Shown here: piece by piece, positions 19,812 to 30,739 of the stretch
Numbering within the stretch: the stretch's first letter is position 1
Layout of the letters: each line of letters opens with the position of its first letter
NCBI GenBank assembly: GCA_014379355.1
Contig: JACMLX010000007.1
Coordinates: 1-64,000 of the forward strand
From: Gemmatimonadaceae bacterium
GTDB taxonomy: Bacteria; Gemmatimonadota; Gemmatimonadetes; Gemmatimonadales; Gemmatimonadaceae
Direction of reading: 5' to 3'
DNA: 64,000 nucleotides
The notes under the pieces: model-generated
The model's database searches: none
What the model saw: only the letters and a program-made list of their open reading frames with translations
What the model was told of the DNA's origin: nothing
Program-made: the position numbers and the translations under genes

Positions 19812-22800
19812 TCAATCGTCCTGCCCGGTGCCAGCGGTTCCGTACCGCTGTTCGAGCAGCGCGGCGATGTCGGCGTCGCTGAGGGTGCGCACCTCACCCT
19901 CGTTCAGCGTCTCGCGCTCCGCGGGCGCTGGCGCGACCGCCCTTGCGGTCAGTACTGGCACGGGTGCGCTGAACAATCGCGCGTGCAGGTGCTGCGCGAT
20001 CGCGTCGATGGTCGGGAACTCGAAGATCAGTGTGGCCGGCAGTGGTGGTTCCAGGAGCAGTGAGCGCGACAGCACGCCGCGCAGCTGCACGGCCATCAGC
20101 GAGTCGATGCCTTCTTCCATCAGGCGCGAGGTGATGGCAATCGGTTCATCACTCCCACGACGCAGCAGGGTCGACACCGCATCACCCACGATCGTGCGCA
20201 GGTGCGGCACACGTTCGGACGGTGCAATCGCCTCCAGTTCGCCCCGGCGCACGATGGACGTGGCAACGTTCGGGGCCGACTGGGGCGCGATTGCAGCATT
20301 CGTTGCCGCATCGTCGTCGTGCGCCGCGATGCGCGGCTGCACGCCGTACGGCACGCGTGCGAGGATGACACGCTGACCCATTTCCGCCGCCACTGTTCCT
20401 TCCTCCGGCAATGACACGACCTCCTCGAAGCCGGCAGCGAGAAGTGCGTCACGCCAGACCGACGCGGCAAGCAACGGCACGTCGGTACGCAAGGCGTCCT
20501 CGAAGTGCTGCCAGCCTTCGATCAGTCCGGTGCTGATGTCGAACCACGCGTGATGCGCGACCGTCTCGACCAGCAACAGATACCCGCCCGGCGCCAGCAG
20601 ATCGCGCACGTTGGCAATCGCGGTCGTGATGTTCTTCGCCGCGTGCAGCGCATTCGCCGCCGTGACGACGTCGAATGATCCGCGCGTCAGTCCCTGCTCG
20701 GCACCGGTGCGATCGGCGTCGAAGACGGCGGTACGCAAGCGCACCTGCCCGCCGAATCGTTCGTGCGCACGGCTGAGAAATGCATCCGACAGATCCGTGA
20801 ACCAGTACTCGATGCCACTGCCCGCAAGACGCGATATGAGTGCTGCCGACGTGCCACCGGTACCACTCCCGACCTCGAGCACGCGCGCCGGACGTGAATC
20901 CGTGGGAAACTCGGCACACGCGACGATCGACGCGGCTGCGAGTGCGTTGATGTACTGCGCGCTGGACGACGTGGTATAGAGCGCTTCCGCAACGGCGAAC
21001 GTGCCGCCCGGAAACAGCGTCTCGAGTGAAGTCGCCTGGCCCGTCATGACCTGCGTGAGCAGTTCCGAACAGTTTCGCACGTAGTCCAGCAGTGGACGAT
21101 CGCCGGCGAGACGCTGCTCGATCTCCGCCATCGTGTCGCGCGGATCGAGCGCCGGAAGTGCAGTCTCGCTGACATACACATCGCCGTCGAGACGGAGCAA
21201 GCCCATCGCGACAAGCCGCTGCAACCAGCGCGCAAGCAACCGCTGCTGCGACTCGACGATTCCGCCGCGCTGCGCGGCGTCGCCTGACGTCGCACGTTCG
21301 CGCGGTGTCGTGAACAATCCGCACGCGCGCAGCGTATCGACGATCAACGCGGTCGAGTGGCGCTCGAGCAGCTCCCAATGTGCGGCGTACCCCGTCACAT
21401 CGACACCGATCGGCGCCTGTTCGGCCTGCGCACGTGCGCTGCGAAGGGTCGCGGTCCATCGCTGGCTTGCGGCCGACGGCGCAGGGCGCGACGCGGTCGT
21501 GGCGCGTCCCGGAATCCAGTACCGCTTGTGCTCGAACGGGTAGGTTGGCAGCGGAATCCGAGCCCCCGCATACGGCGACGCGAAGGCCGTCCAATCGATG
21601 TCGCCGCCGGCGGCAAAGAGTTGTGCGACAGACTCCGCAAGCTCGTTCCACTGCGCGCCGCCGCGACGCATCGACGGCAGCATCAGCAGCGACGTGTCCT
21701 CCGTGGAGGTGCTCGCTGCCACGTCGGCGACCTGTGAGGTCAGCACCGGATGCGGCCCCACTTCGATGAACGCCGTCGCACCGAGGCGCAGCAGCTCGCG
21801 TGCAACATCGTGGAACTGCACAGTCGATCGCGTCTGCGCTGCCCAGTAGCCCCGGGCTGGTGACTGTCCGGCAGGCACCAGCGCACCAGTCAGGCCCGAC
21901 ACCCACGCCGTGCGCGGCGGCTGCATGACGATTGCGTCGGCGATAGTCGAGAATTCATTCAGTACGGGATCGAGCTGCGCGGAGTGGAACGCATGCCGCA
22001 CACCAACGAGTCGGCGAAACTCGATGCCGTGCGTCGCGAGTGTGGCTTCGGCACGGCGGAGTGCGTCGACGGGTCCCGTCAGGACGACCTGTGCCGGCCC
22101 ATTCTCTGCCGCAAGTTCAATTCCTCCTGAGGCAAACGCACCGACGTGTGATTCGACGAGACTGCGCGATGCCGAGACGACCGTCATCGAACCGGAATCA
22201 GCGGCGATACCGCTGACGAGGCGCGCGCGTGCGATCACGAGTCGCAGTGCGTCGTCCGCCGTGATGACACCTGCAAACGCGGCCGCCGCAAATTCACCGA
22301 GCGAGTGGCCGGCGATGATCGACGGTTCGACGCCCCAGTTGCGCCAGAGCGCAGCGTTGGCGAGTTCGATGGCGATCGTCGCCGCCTGACCATAGAGCGT
22401 ATCGGCGAGCAGGTCCGTCGCACGCACGCCCCAGAGAATCTCCGTCAGCGACAGTGAAAATTCACGCTCGATCGTCGTGGAGCAGGCGTCGATGACCTCG
22501 CGGAAGACCGGTGAGGTGTCATACAGGTCGCGTCCCATTCCCGGGAACTGCGCGCCATATCCGGTGAATAGGAACGCCACGCGCGGTTTCGTGTCGGTGC
22601 CGGGCTGCAGAATGCGCGTGATGCCATCGGACACGTGTCGCAGTGAGCGCTGTGCTTCGGTCGCATCGCGCGCGACGACGACATGGCGTGCCCATCGCAG
22701 CTGCGCGCGCGTGGTTGCGGCGCTGTATGCCACATCCGTCAGCAGTGGAGCGTGCGGCCCGTCGAGCAGCGAGGCATATGACGCTGCCACGGCACGCAGC

Positions 22801-24251
22801 GCATCCGGCGTACGCGCCGAGAGCGGGATGAGATGTACGGGGCGCGCCGGTCGCTCGTCCTCGGCCGCCGTCGCATCGCCTTCGGCCAGGATGATGTGCG
22901 CGTTCGTGCCGCTGAATCCGAACGAGCTCACCGCCACCGTACGAGGTTGGTTGCCACGTGGCCATGCTTCGCCATCGGCGGCAGGCAGACGAAGGTGCTG
23001 TGCAGACCAGTCGATGAGCGATGTCGGGTTCGGCGCGTGCAGGTGCGCGGGAATCCATTCATGCTGCAACGCGAGGACTGCCTTCACCACACCCATCACG
23101 CCGGCCGCAGCCTCGAGATGCCCGAGATTGGTCTTCACGGTGCCCACGACCAGCGGGTCGGCCGCGTCACGGCCGTCACCATACACGGCACCCAGCGCGC
23201 GCAGCTCGATCGGATCACCGAGTGACGTGCCGGTTCCGTGCGCCTCGACGTAGTGCACCGCGTGCGGGTCGACCCCCGCATCGGACAAGGCGCGACGCAT
23301 CACCGCTTCCTGCGCGACACCATTCGGCGCCGTGATGCCATTGCTCCGCCCATCCTGATTGAGCGCACTGCCGCGGATCACCGCCAGCACGCGATCACCA
23401 TCCGCGCGCGCAGTGGACAGCGTCTTCAGCACCAGCATCGCACAGCCGTCGCTGCGCACGTATCCATCCGCCAACGCATCGAACGACTTGCAGCGTCCAT
23501 CGGGCGCCAGCATGCGCGCCTTGCTGAAGTTGATCGTGCCTTCCGGCGACAGGATGAGGCTCACACCACCGGCCACAGCCAGTGACGTCTCGCCCAGCCG
23601 CAGGCTCTGACAGGCGAGGTGCAACGACACGAGCGACGACGAACATGCGGTATCCACGCACAGCGTCGGCCCGTGCGCGCCAAGGAAATACGCCAGTCGC
23701 CCTGCCGCCACCGACAGTGCACCGCCGGTGCCGGCGTACACATCGATCGCGTCGGCATCAGCGTACAACGCGCGCCAGTAGTCGCTGTTCGAGATGCCGA
23801 GGAAGAACCCGGCGTCCGAGCCCATCAGATGATCGGGCGCGATTCCGGCGTGTTCGAGTGCTCCCCACGTCACCTCCAGCAGCAACCGGTGCTGCGGATC
23901 CATCGACTCCGCTTCCCGGCGCGAGAGTCCGAAGAATGGCGCATCGAACTGGTCGACATCCCGCAGGAAGCCGCCGAACTTCGTCGCGACCTTGCCCGGA
24001 GCATCAGGGTCCGCGTCGAACAACGTCGCATTGTCCCACCGATCCGCCGGCGCTTCGGTGATCGCGTCACGGCCGTTACGCAACAACTCCCAGAATGCCG
24101 CCGGATCTGCAACGTCACCAGGCGCACGCACTGCCATCCCCACGATCGCGATCGGCTCGTGGCGCTCGGCATCTCGTTGGGCGAGTTGCGCGCGCAGCTC
24201 GCGAATTTCGAGCAGTGCCTGCTTGACGGGTGAGAGCGATTCCATCGTCAC
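19812..24251 (-). CDS. Type I PKS module M4: KS-AT-cMT-ACP (no reductive domains)
   Basis: KS DTACSSSL; AT GHSLGEF with HAFH; cMT VLEVGSGTGGTS; ACP EGIDSLMAVQL; no KR/DH/ER motifs between AT and ACP. Confidence 0.92.
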   Translation of the reverse strand: MTMESLSPVKQALLEIRELRAQLAQRDAERHEPIAIVGMAVRAPGDVADPAAFWELLRNGRDAITEAPADRWDNATLFDADPDAPGKVATKFGGFLRDVDQFDAPFFGLSRREAESMDPQHRLLLEVTWGALEHAGIAPDHLMGSDAGFFLGISNSDYWRALYADADAIDVYAGTGGALSVAAGRLAYFLGAHGPTLCVDTACSSSLVSLHLACQSLRLGETSLAVAGGVSLILSPEGTINFSKARMLAPDGRCKSFDALADGYVRSDGCAMLVLKTLSTARADGDRVLAVIRGSALNQDGRSNGITAPNGVAQEAVMRRALSDAGVDPHAVHYVEAHGTGTSLGDPIELRALGAVYGDGRDAADPLVVGTVKTNLGHLEAAAGVMGVVKAVLALQHEWIPAHLHAPNPTSLIDWSAQHLRLPAADGEAWPRGNQPRTVAVSSFGFSGTNAHIILAEGDATAAEDERPARPVHLIPLSARTPDALRAVAASYASLLDGPHAPLLTDVAYSAATTRAQLRWARHVVVARDATEAQRSLRHVSDGITRILQPGTDTKPRVAFLFTGYGAQFPGMGRDLYDTSPVFREVIDACSTTIEREFSLSLTEILWGVRATDLLADTLYGQAATIAIELANAALWRNWGVEPSIIAGHSLGEFAAAAFAGVITADDALRLVIARARLVSGIAADSGSMTVVSASRSLVESHVGAFASGGIELAAENGPAQVVLTGPVDALRRAEATLATHGIEFRRLVGVRHAFHSAQLDPVLNEFSTIADAIVMQPPRTAWVSGLTGALVPAGQSPARGYWAAQTRSTVQFHDVARELLRLGATAFIEVGPHPVLTSQVADVAASTSTEDTSLLMLPSMRRGGAQWNELAESVAQLFAAGGDIDWTAFASPYAGARIPLPTYPFEHKRYWIPGRATTASRPAPSAASQRWTATLRSARAQAEQAPIGVDVTGYAAHWELLERHSTALIVDTLRACGLFTTPRERATSGDAAQRGGIVESQQRLLARWLQRLVAMGLLRLDGDVYVSETALPALDPRDTMAEIEQRLAGDRPLLDYVRNCSELLTQVMTGQATSLETLFPGGTFAVAEALYTTSSSAQYINALAAASIVACAEFPTDSRPARVLEVGSGTGGTSAALISRLAGSGIEYWFTDLSDAFLSRAHERFGGQVRLRTAVFDADRTGAEQGLTRGSFDVVTAANALHAAKNITTAIANVRDLLAPGGYLLLVETVAHHAWFDISTGLIEGWQHFEDALRTDVPLLAASVWRDALLAAGFEEVVSLPEEGTVAAEMGQRVILARVPYGVQPRIAAHDDDAATNAAIAPQSAPNVATSIVRRGELEAIAPSERVPHLRTIVGDAVSTLLRRGSDEPIAITSRLMEEGIDSLMAVQLRGVLSRSLLLEPPLPATLIFEFPTIDAIAQHLHARLFSAPVPVLTARAVAPAPAERETLNEGEVRTLSDADIAALLEQRYGTAGTGQDD

Positions 24252-27200
24252 GACCGCGGCTGGCGCGGCGGCGCCGTACGCGAGACGGCGAGTTCCGCGA
24301 GCAGCATCGCTTCCGCATCGTCATCGCTCATGGCCGCGACGTCGCTATCGACCGTCACGGTGGGTTCGCTGTCCGCGCGCGGTGCCGCGGCGGTACGAGC
24401 AGTGACGGTCGACGGCTGCAGCAGGGCGAGCACATACGCCGACAGTGCATCGACGGTCGGGTGCTCGAACAGCAGCGTCGCGGGCAGCGTGCGTTCCACG
24501 GCGGCGCCGATCGCCGTCTGCAGTTCGACGGCCATCAGGGAATCGAGACCGAGATCACGCAGCGGGCGTGTCGCATCGAGGCGCGCGCCGGACGGAAGAC
24601 CGAGCATCCGTGCGGCGAACGTCATGACGGCATCTCGCACCGCGTCGGGACGCAGCGAGTCCGGCAACGCTGCCACCCTATCGAGAAGCGATGCGACTCG
24701 CGCACGGGTATCGGTCACATGCGGCGCGATCGGCGCCACCGACGCCGTTGGAAGCCGGGTGTAGAGTCGCGCATCGGCCGGCCGCGCGGCGACGAACGCG
24801 CGCCAATCGGCGCGGATCAGCATCATGCGATCATGCACGGACGTTCGATGCGTCATCATGAGATCGAGCGCCTCGGCGGGCGTGAACGCCATGATGCCCG
24901 TCGCGTCGAAGCGGCGCGCGCGGGCCGCGACGCGCGTCGCCATCCCGCCACCGTCCCATGTACCCCACTGCAGACTGACGGCCCTGCGACCGGATGCACG
25001 ACGCAATGCCGCCACCTGATCGAGTGCTGCATTGGCGGCCGCGTACGAGGCCTGTCCTGGCCAACCGATCACTCCCGACGCGGACGAGAAGAGGAGGAAG
25101 GTGTCGAGTGCATCATCGCGCGTCAGGGCATCGAGGTGCATGGCGCCGTCCACCTTGCCGCGCATGACACCGCGCAATCGCTCGACGTTCTGCGACACGA
25201 GTGCGCCGTCGTCATTCACGCCGGCGGTGTGCACGACACCGCGCAACGGCAGCATGTCGCGCCGCACCTCCGCCAGCGCGGCCGCAAGCGAATCGCGATC
25301 ACCGACATCGACGCTGAACATCGTGCACGTCACGCCACGTGACGTCAGCGAATCGAGCCAGGCGGCACCATCGTCGTCTGGAGCGCGGCGCGCGAGCAGC
25401 GCGAATGATCGCACGCCGTCGGCCGCGAGACGAGCAATGACGCCGCGCCCGAGCGCGCCGAATGCCCCGGTCACGAAATAGGTGCCGTCGGTGCGCAGCA
25501 CGTCGGACGACGCCGGCATGACGATCGCGATCTTGCCGGTATGCCGCGCCTGCGCCATGAAACGGAACGCCGATGCACACGCGTCGAACGGAAATGTCAC
25601 GGTTGGCAAAGGTGGCAATGCCGCCGTGCGTACGAGTTGCATGATCTCGCGCAGCATCGCACCGAGTCCGGCGGCCGCATCCGGAGCGAGCGTTGACAAA
25701 TCAAAGACCGAGTAGGCGACGTCGCCACGTCGCGCCGCCACATCCTCCGCGCTCCAGATTCCCCGCTTGCCGATTTCGACGAAGCGTCCACCTGGTGCCA
25801 GCGCGTCGAGTGATGCCGGGATGAACTCCTCGCTCAGTGAATTCAGCACGACGTCGATCGAGCCGCGGCCATCCGGTGCGCGAAGCGCATCGCGGAAGGT
25901 GACTGCGCGCGAATCGAAGACGTCCCCGACGCCGAGCGAGCGCAGGAATGCACGCTTTTCCCCAGATCCGGCCGTGCCGACGACGTGTGCTCCGCGCCAG
26001 TGCGCGACACACACGGCCGCGATTCCGACACCACCTGCTGCGGCATGCACCAGTACGCGTTCACCGGGCTGCACATTCGCCACACGCACCAGCGCGTGGT
26101 ATGCCGTCAGATAGGCGACCGGCAGAGCGCTCGCGTGCTCGAATGTCATCCACTCCGGCATCGGTGCAACGAGATCCGCCTCGACGTGCACGTGTGTCCT
26201 CAGCGCGCCGAGCACGAACGCCACCACGCGATCACCGACGGAGACGCCCTGCACGCCCTCGCCCACAGCACGCACGACGCCAGCGCATTCGCCGCCGAGC
26301 GCGTTGATCGGCAATGTGACCATGCCAAGCGCGCCAAGCACGTCACGGAAGTTGAGCCCAGCCGCACGGACGGCGATTTCGACCATGCCCGGGGCGGGAG
26401 CACGGCGCGGAACCACGACCGGCGCGAGCGACTCGAGCAACGCGTCGGACGGCGGCAGAATTGCGAGCGTTTCGTGCTCGCCTGGAATCGTCGGTTGCGG
26501 CAGGTGATCGAGTCGTGCGACGAAACGCTCCGCGCCGCGCCGCGCGACACGCGGCTCGATCGCATCGGCATGGCACTCCTGCAAGACCATCGCGACGTTG
26601 TCCGCGATGCTGCTGAAGTGCGTAAGGTCGACGCTGCGAAGTGACAGCTCCGGATGCTCTGCGGCCGCCGTATGGCGCAGGCCCCAGAGTGCGGCCGAGG
26701 CAACGCTGCCGAGGGCCGCGTCGCCGCCGACCTGCACGGCACCGCAGGTCAGGAGCAGGACGCCATGCCTTGGCGCCACGCCGTGCGTCACGAGCGCGCG
26801 CAGCAGCACCAGTGCGCTGCCGGTGAGCGGCACGACATCTGGTGCTCCTCCCAGGCCCCAGCCGAATACGACACCATCGAAGCCTGCACTGGACGAGATC
26901 CCGTCCCTCGAGAACATCGCATGCAGTGCCGCATCGAATTCGGCATCCGACATCGTGGATGCGTCACGGAGCGGAGCGATGCGGATCGCGCTGCCGCCGG
27001 CCGCCTCAATGGCGTCGGCGATCGGCGTGTCGTTACCCTGCGCATCTTCGAGCACGAGCCAGCGTTCACCGGACATCCTTGGCGCGTTCGTCACGGCGCC
27101 GCCGGCGTCCCAGTGCATCGTGTACACGTCGCCACCATCGACGGCCGACGCACCGCGTGCAAGCGCCTGCCGACTCGTGCGCTGCACGCGCACACCGAGA

Positions 27201-30200
27201 ACCGCGCCGATCATGATGCCGGAATCGTCGAACAGCTGCGCGTCGGCCACGCGAGTGTCGGCGTTCGCATCGCCGGTACGCATCACGAGGACGCTGCTCG
27301 CGATGCGCTGCGGCGCGGTGAAGCTCACCGATTCGTAACTCACCGGAAGCCACATCGCGTCGTCGCCGCTCATCGCCAGCTGTCCGAGCCCGTGCAACGC
27401 GGCGTCGAGTCGTGCAGCGGTCTGCGCAAGAGTCGGCTGTGCGACGTCGGCCGCAGTCAGCTCGCTCACTGCCTCCCCGTTCGCCTCATGCAGTGCGCGC
27501 AGCAATCGAAAGGACGGGCCAAGGGCGATGCCACCCCGTTCGAGCGCGTCGTAGATGGTCGCGGTGTCGACGGTCTGTGTGCAGCGTGCCTGCGCCGCCG
27601 AGACGTCCACGGTGAACGGCTGTGGCGCGACGTGAGCGATGCGCCCTGCGGCATGCCGCTCCCAACTCGAGCCGGCATGCGCGCCCTCGGCGCGTGACGT
27701 GATGGTGAATACGAGCGTGCCGTCCGAATCGATGCGAACCGTGACCTGCACCGTGCGCGCCTGGCCGTCATCGATCGACAGTGCCCGATCGAGCATCACG
27801 TCGTGCAGCGATAGTGCGTCGTCACCGGCTGCCGGCAGCAGATGGCGGCTGCGCTCCGCGGCAGACAGCGCGGCCAGCAGCAGCATTGCGCCCGGCACGA
27901 CGGCGCGGTCCGACACGCGATGTTCGCGCACGATCTCATCATCGGCCCGCACGATGCTTTCGAAGACCATCGTCTGCAGCGCGGGTACTTCGGTGAGCCG
28001 ACCCGGCATCGACTCATGTGATCGATCACCCTGCGCCATGCGACCGAGCGGCAGTGGCGCACCCGCCCACGCGCGCCGCCGCTGCCAGCGATACGGCGGC
28101 AGCGAGATGCGCTCACCCGGCACGCTGAAGAGCCGCTCGCGGTCCGTGGCAACGCCGGCGCACCACAGTACGCCTTGCGACGCACGTGTCGTAGCGAGTT
28201 CACCCTGATTGCGGCGCCATGTCGGCACCACGGGCTGTAGCGCGACGCGCGCACCAAGTGTGGCGCGCAGCGGCGCGACGAGCACCGGGTGGGGGGCGAT
28301 CTCGATCAGGGCACACTCGTGCGCTGCCAGCAATGCCGCACTCGCCGCACCAAAGCGCACCGGCTCCCGCGCGTTCAGTTCCCAATACTGCGCATCGAGT
28401 GCAGTCCCGACGACTCGAGCGCCCGTCACTGACGAGTAGAAGGGGATCGACGGTACGCGGCTTTCGAGCGTCGCCCAGCGTTCGGCGAGCTGTGTTGCTG
28501 CCGTGAGCATCGCTGGCGAATGAAACGCGCGCGCCACGCGCACCTGATGACAGACCACCCCGGCGTGCTCGAGCGCGTTGCGGCACCGCCCAATTGTTTC
28601 CACCGCACCGGAAAGCGTGAGCATGCCCGGCGCATTTTCGCCTGAGACTACGATACCCTCGGTGGACGCTGCGATGCGTCGAATGATCGACTCGTCGCCC
28701 TGCGCCGCGAGCATCGCACCATCACCTGCCGTCTCCTGCATCAACCGACCACGATCCACCGCGATCTCGAGCGCCTGTGTTGCCGTCAGCGCACCGGCGA
28801 CACAGGCCGCCGCGAGTTCACCGACGCTGTGTCCGAGCACGGCCACCGGCCGCCGTCCGCTGGCGATCCAGCTGGCCGCCTGCGCCAGCTGCACGGCGAC
28901 GAGCACCGGCTGGAAGACATCCGTATCGTCGAGGCGGGAGACGAGTGAATCATTGCGAAGCACGTCGAGCGGCGACCATCCGGCGTACGCGCGGACGATC
29001 GCGTCACTCCGCTCCATCGACCGGGCGAACACCTCATCATGCGCCATCGATTCGCGTCCCATTCCGGCCCACTGACTTCCGTGGCCCGAGAACACGAACC
29101 CCACTTCGCGCTCACCACCAACCGGCACGGGATCGGTGCCGATCGCGTCACGCATCGAGGCACCCAGCGACTCGGCCGATTCCGCGACGACCGCAACGCG
29201 ATACCGCAGCGCATCGTGCGTGGCGAGCGTCCATGCCACATCACGCAATCCATGCGTCCGCGCGACCCGACTCACATCGTCCGCCATCTCGCGCAGCGCC
29301 ACCGGATCGTGCGCGGATACCGTGACGAGCCACGGGCCGTCGTCCGGCGCACCGGTCGCAGGAATGCGCGGCGCTTCCTCGACCACCACATGCGCGTTGG
29401 TACCGCCGAAGCCGAACGAACTCACGCCCGCCACGCGCGGCTCGCGCGTCTGCGGCCAGTCCGCTCCGCCGCTCGCGATCCGCAATCGGGTGCCGTCGAG
29501 CGACACGAGCGGATTGAGCGTGCTGAAGTTGATGTGAGGCGGAATGCGTTCATGTCGCAGGGACTGCACGACCTTGATCATGCCGGCCACGCCTGCCGCC
29601 GCTTCCAGATGTCCGAGGTTCGCCTTCACCGTGCCGACATGACACGGTGCACCCGGCGCACCACCGATCTCCGCGATCAGCGCCTCGAGTTCGATCGGAT
29701 CACCGACTGACGTGCCGGTGCCGTGTGCCTCGACGAACGTCACACGTGATGCCGGTATGCGCGCATTCTCGAGTGCGTCGCGCACCACGGCGCGCTGCGC
29801 GAGCCCGTTGGGCGCCGTCAGTGCAGCCGAACGTCCGTCCTGATTCACCGCGGTGCCGCGAATCACCGCCAGCACGCGATCGCCGTCGCCGAGCGCATCG
29901 GCGAGACGCTTGAGCACGAGTGCTCCCGCGCCTTCGCTGCGCACCCAGCCATCCGCCCCCGCATCGAACGCCTTCGTGCGTCCATCGGGCGCCATCATGC
30001 CCCATTTCGTCAGGGACGCCGTCTGCTCCGGCGCGATGAGCAGGCTCGCGGCGCCGACGATCGCGAGCGACGTCTCACCCGTACGCAGTGATCGACATGC
30101 GGTGTGCACCGCCACGAGTGATGACGAACATGCCGTGTCGACGGCGATCGCGGGCCCGCGCAGATCGAGCAGATACGCAATCCGTCCGGCCGATACACCG

Positions 30201-30739
30201 TGCGAATTGCCGGACGCGGTGTGGGCGTCGATCGCATCCCAGTCGCCGTACAGGTTGCGAGCGTAGTCGTCGCTGTAGATCGCGGCGAAGACTCCGGTCG
30301 GCGAACCACGCAACGACTCCGTCGTGCAGCCCGCATCACGCAACGCGTCCCACGTCACTTCCAGCAGCAGGCGCTGCTGCGGGTCCATGCGCACGGCCTC
30401 ACGCGGTGCGATGCCGAAGAAGTCGGCGTCGAAGCCTTCGATGTCGTGCAGCAGGCCGGCGTACGGCGTCAACAACTTCCCGTCGTGCGTCGGATCATCG
30501 GTGATCACCGACGCGTCCCAGCGCGTCGTCGGCACGCGCGTCACGGCGTTCACGCCGTTGTCGAGCAGCGTCCAGAGCTGCTCCGGATCGTCCGCACCAC
30601 CCGGAAAACGACACGCCATGCCGATGATCGCGATCGGCTCGGACGCGAGCAGGCTGGCGTCGCCGTCGTCGCGCATCGCGTCGCGCGCCGACTGTGCGGC
30701 CAGCGCGAGCTGTACCGCGGACAACCCGGCCGTGGTCAC
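24248..30739 (-). CDS. Type I PKS module M3: KS-AT-DH-ER-KR-ACP
   Basis: KS DTACSSSL; AT GHSVGEL with RAFH; DH HRVSDRAVVP and DAALH; ER HAAAGGVGIAA; KR TGAFGALG with S/Y/N; ACP LGLDSLMAVEL. Confidence 0.93.
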   Translation of the reverse strand: MTTAGLSAVQLALAAQSARDAMRDDGDASLLASEPIAIIGMACRFPGGADDPEQLWTLLDNGVNAVTRVPTTRWDASVITDDPTHDGKLLTPYAGLLHDIEGFDADFFGIAPREAVRMDPQQRLLLEVTWDALRDAGCTTESLRGSPTGVFAAIYSDDYARNLYGDWDAIDAHTASGNSHGVSAGRIAYLLDLRGPAIAVDTACSSSLVAVHTACRSLRTGETSLAIVGAASLLIAPEQTASLTKWGMMAPDGRTKAFDAGADGWVRSEGAGALVLKRLADALGDGDRVLAVIRGTAVNQDGRSAALTAPNGLAQRAVVRDALENARIPASRVTFVEAHGTGTSVGDPIELEALIAEIGGAPGAPCHVGTVKANLGHLEAAAGVAGMIKVVQSLRHERIPPHINFSTLNPLVSLDGTRLRIASGGADWPQTREPRVAGVSSFGFGGTNAHVVVEEAPRIPATGAPDDGPWLVTVSAHDPVALREMADDVSRVARTHGLRDVAWTLATHDALRYRVAVVAESAESLGASMRDAIGTDPVPVGGEREVGFVFSGHGSQWAGMGRESMAHDEVFARSMERSDAIVRAYAGWSPLDVLRNDSLVSRLDDTDVFQPVLVAVQLAQAASWIASGRRPVAVLGHSVGELAAACVAGALTATQALEIAVDRGRLMQETAGDGAMLAAQGDESIIRRIAASTEGIVVSGENAPGMLTLSGAVETIGRCRNALEHAGVVCHQVRVARAFHSPAMLTAATQLAERWATLESRVPSIPFYSSVTGARVVGTALDAQYWELNAREPVRFGAASAALLAAHECALIEIAPHPVLVAPLRATLGARVALQPVVPTWRRNQGELATTRASQGVLWCAGVATDRERLFSVPGERISLPPYRWQRRRAWAGAPLPLGRMAQGDRSHESMPGRLTEVPALQTMVFESIVRADDEIVREHRVSDRAVVPGAMLLLAALSAAERSRHLLPAAGDDALSLHDVMLDRALSIDDGQARTVQVTVRIDSDGTLVFTITSRAEGAHAGSSWERHAAGRIAHVAPQPFTVDVSAAQARCTQTVDTATIYDALERGGIALGPSFRLLRALHEANGEAVSELTAADVAQPTLAQTAARLDAALHGLGQLAMSGDDAMWLPVSYESVSFTAPQRIASSVLVMRTGDANADTRVADAQLFDDSGIMIGAVLGVRVQRTSRQALARGASAVDGGDVYTMHWDAGGAVTNAPRMSGERWLVLEDAQGNDTPIADAIEAAGGSAIRIAPLRDASTMSDAEFDAALHAMFSRDGISSSAGFDGVVFGWGLGGAPDVVPLTGSALVLLRALVTHGVAPRHGVLLLTCGAVQVGGDAALGSVASAALWGLRHTAAAEHPELSLRSVDLTHFSSIADNVAMVLQECHADAIEPRVARRGAERFVARLDHLPQPTIPGEHETLAILPPSDALLESLAPVVVPRRAPAPGMVEIAVRAAGLNFRDVLGALGMVTLPINALGGECAGVVRAVGEGVQGVSVGDRVVAFVLGALRTHVHVEADLVAPMPEWMTFEHASALPVAYLTAYHALVRVANVQPGERVLVHAAAGGVGIAAVCVAHWRGAHVVGTAGSGEKRAFLRSLGVGDVFDSRAVTFRDALRAPDGRGSIDVVLNSLSEEFIPASLDALAPGGRFVEIGKRGIWSAEDVAARRGDVAYSVFDLSTLAPDAAAGLGAMLREIMQLVRTAALPPLPTVTFPFDACASAFRFMAQARHTGKIAIVMPASSDVLRTDGTYFVTGAFGALGRGVIARLAADGVRSFALLARRAPDDDGAAWLDSLTSRGVTCTMFSVDVGDRDSLAAALAEVRRDMLPLRGVVHTAGVNDDGALVSQNVERLRGVMRGKVDGAMHLDALTRDDALDTFLLFSSASGVIGWPGQASYAAANAALDQVAALRRASGRRAVSLQWGTWDGGGMATRVAARARRFDATGIMAFTPAEALDLMMTHRTSVHDRMMLIRADWRAFVAARPADARLYTRLPTASVAPIAPHVTDTRARVASLLDRVAALPDSLRPDAVRDAVMTFAARMLGLPSGARLDATRPLRDLGLDSLMAVELQTAIGAAVERTLPATLLFEHPTVDALSAYVLALLQPSTVTARTAAAPRADSEPTVTVDSDVAAMSDDDAEAMLLAELAVSRTAPPRQPRS

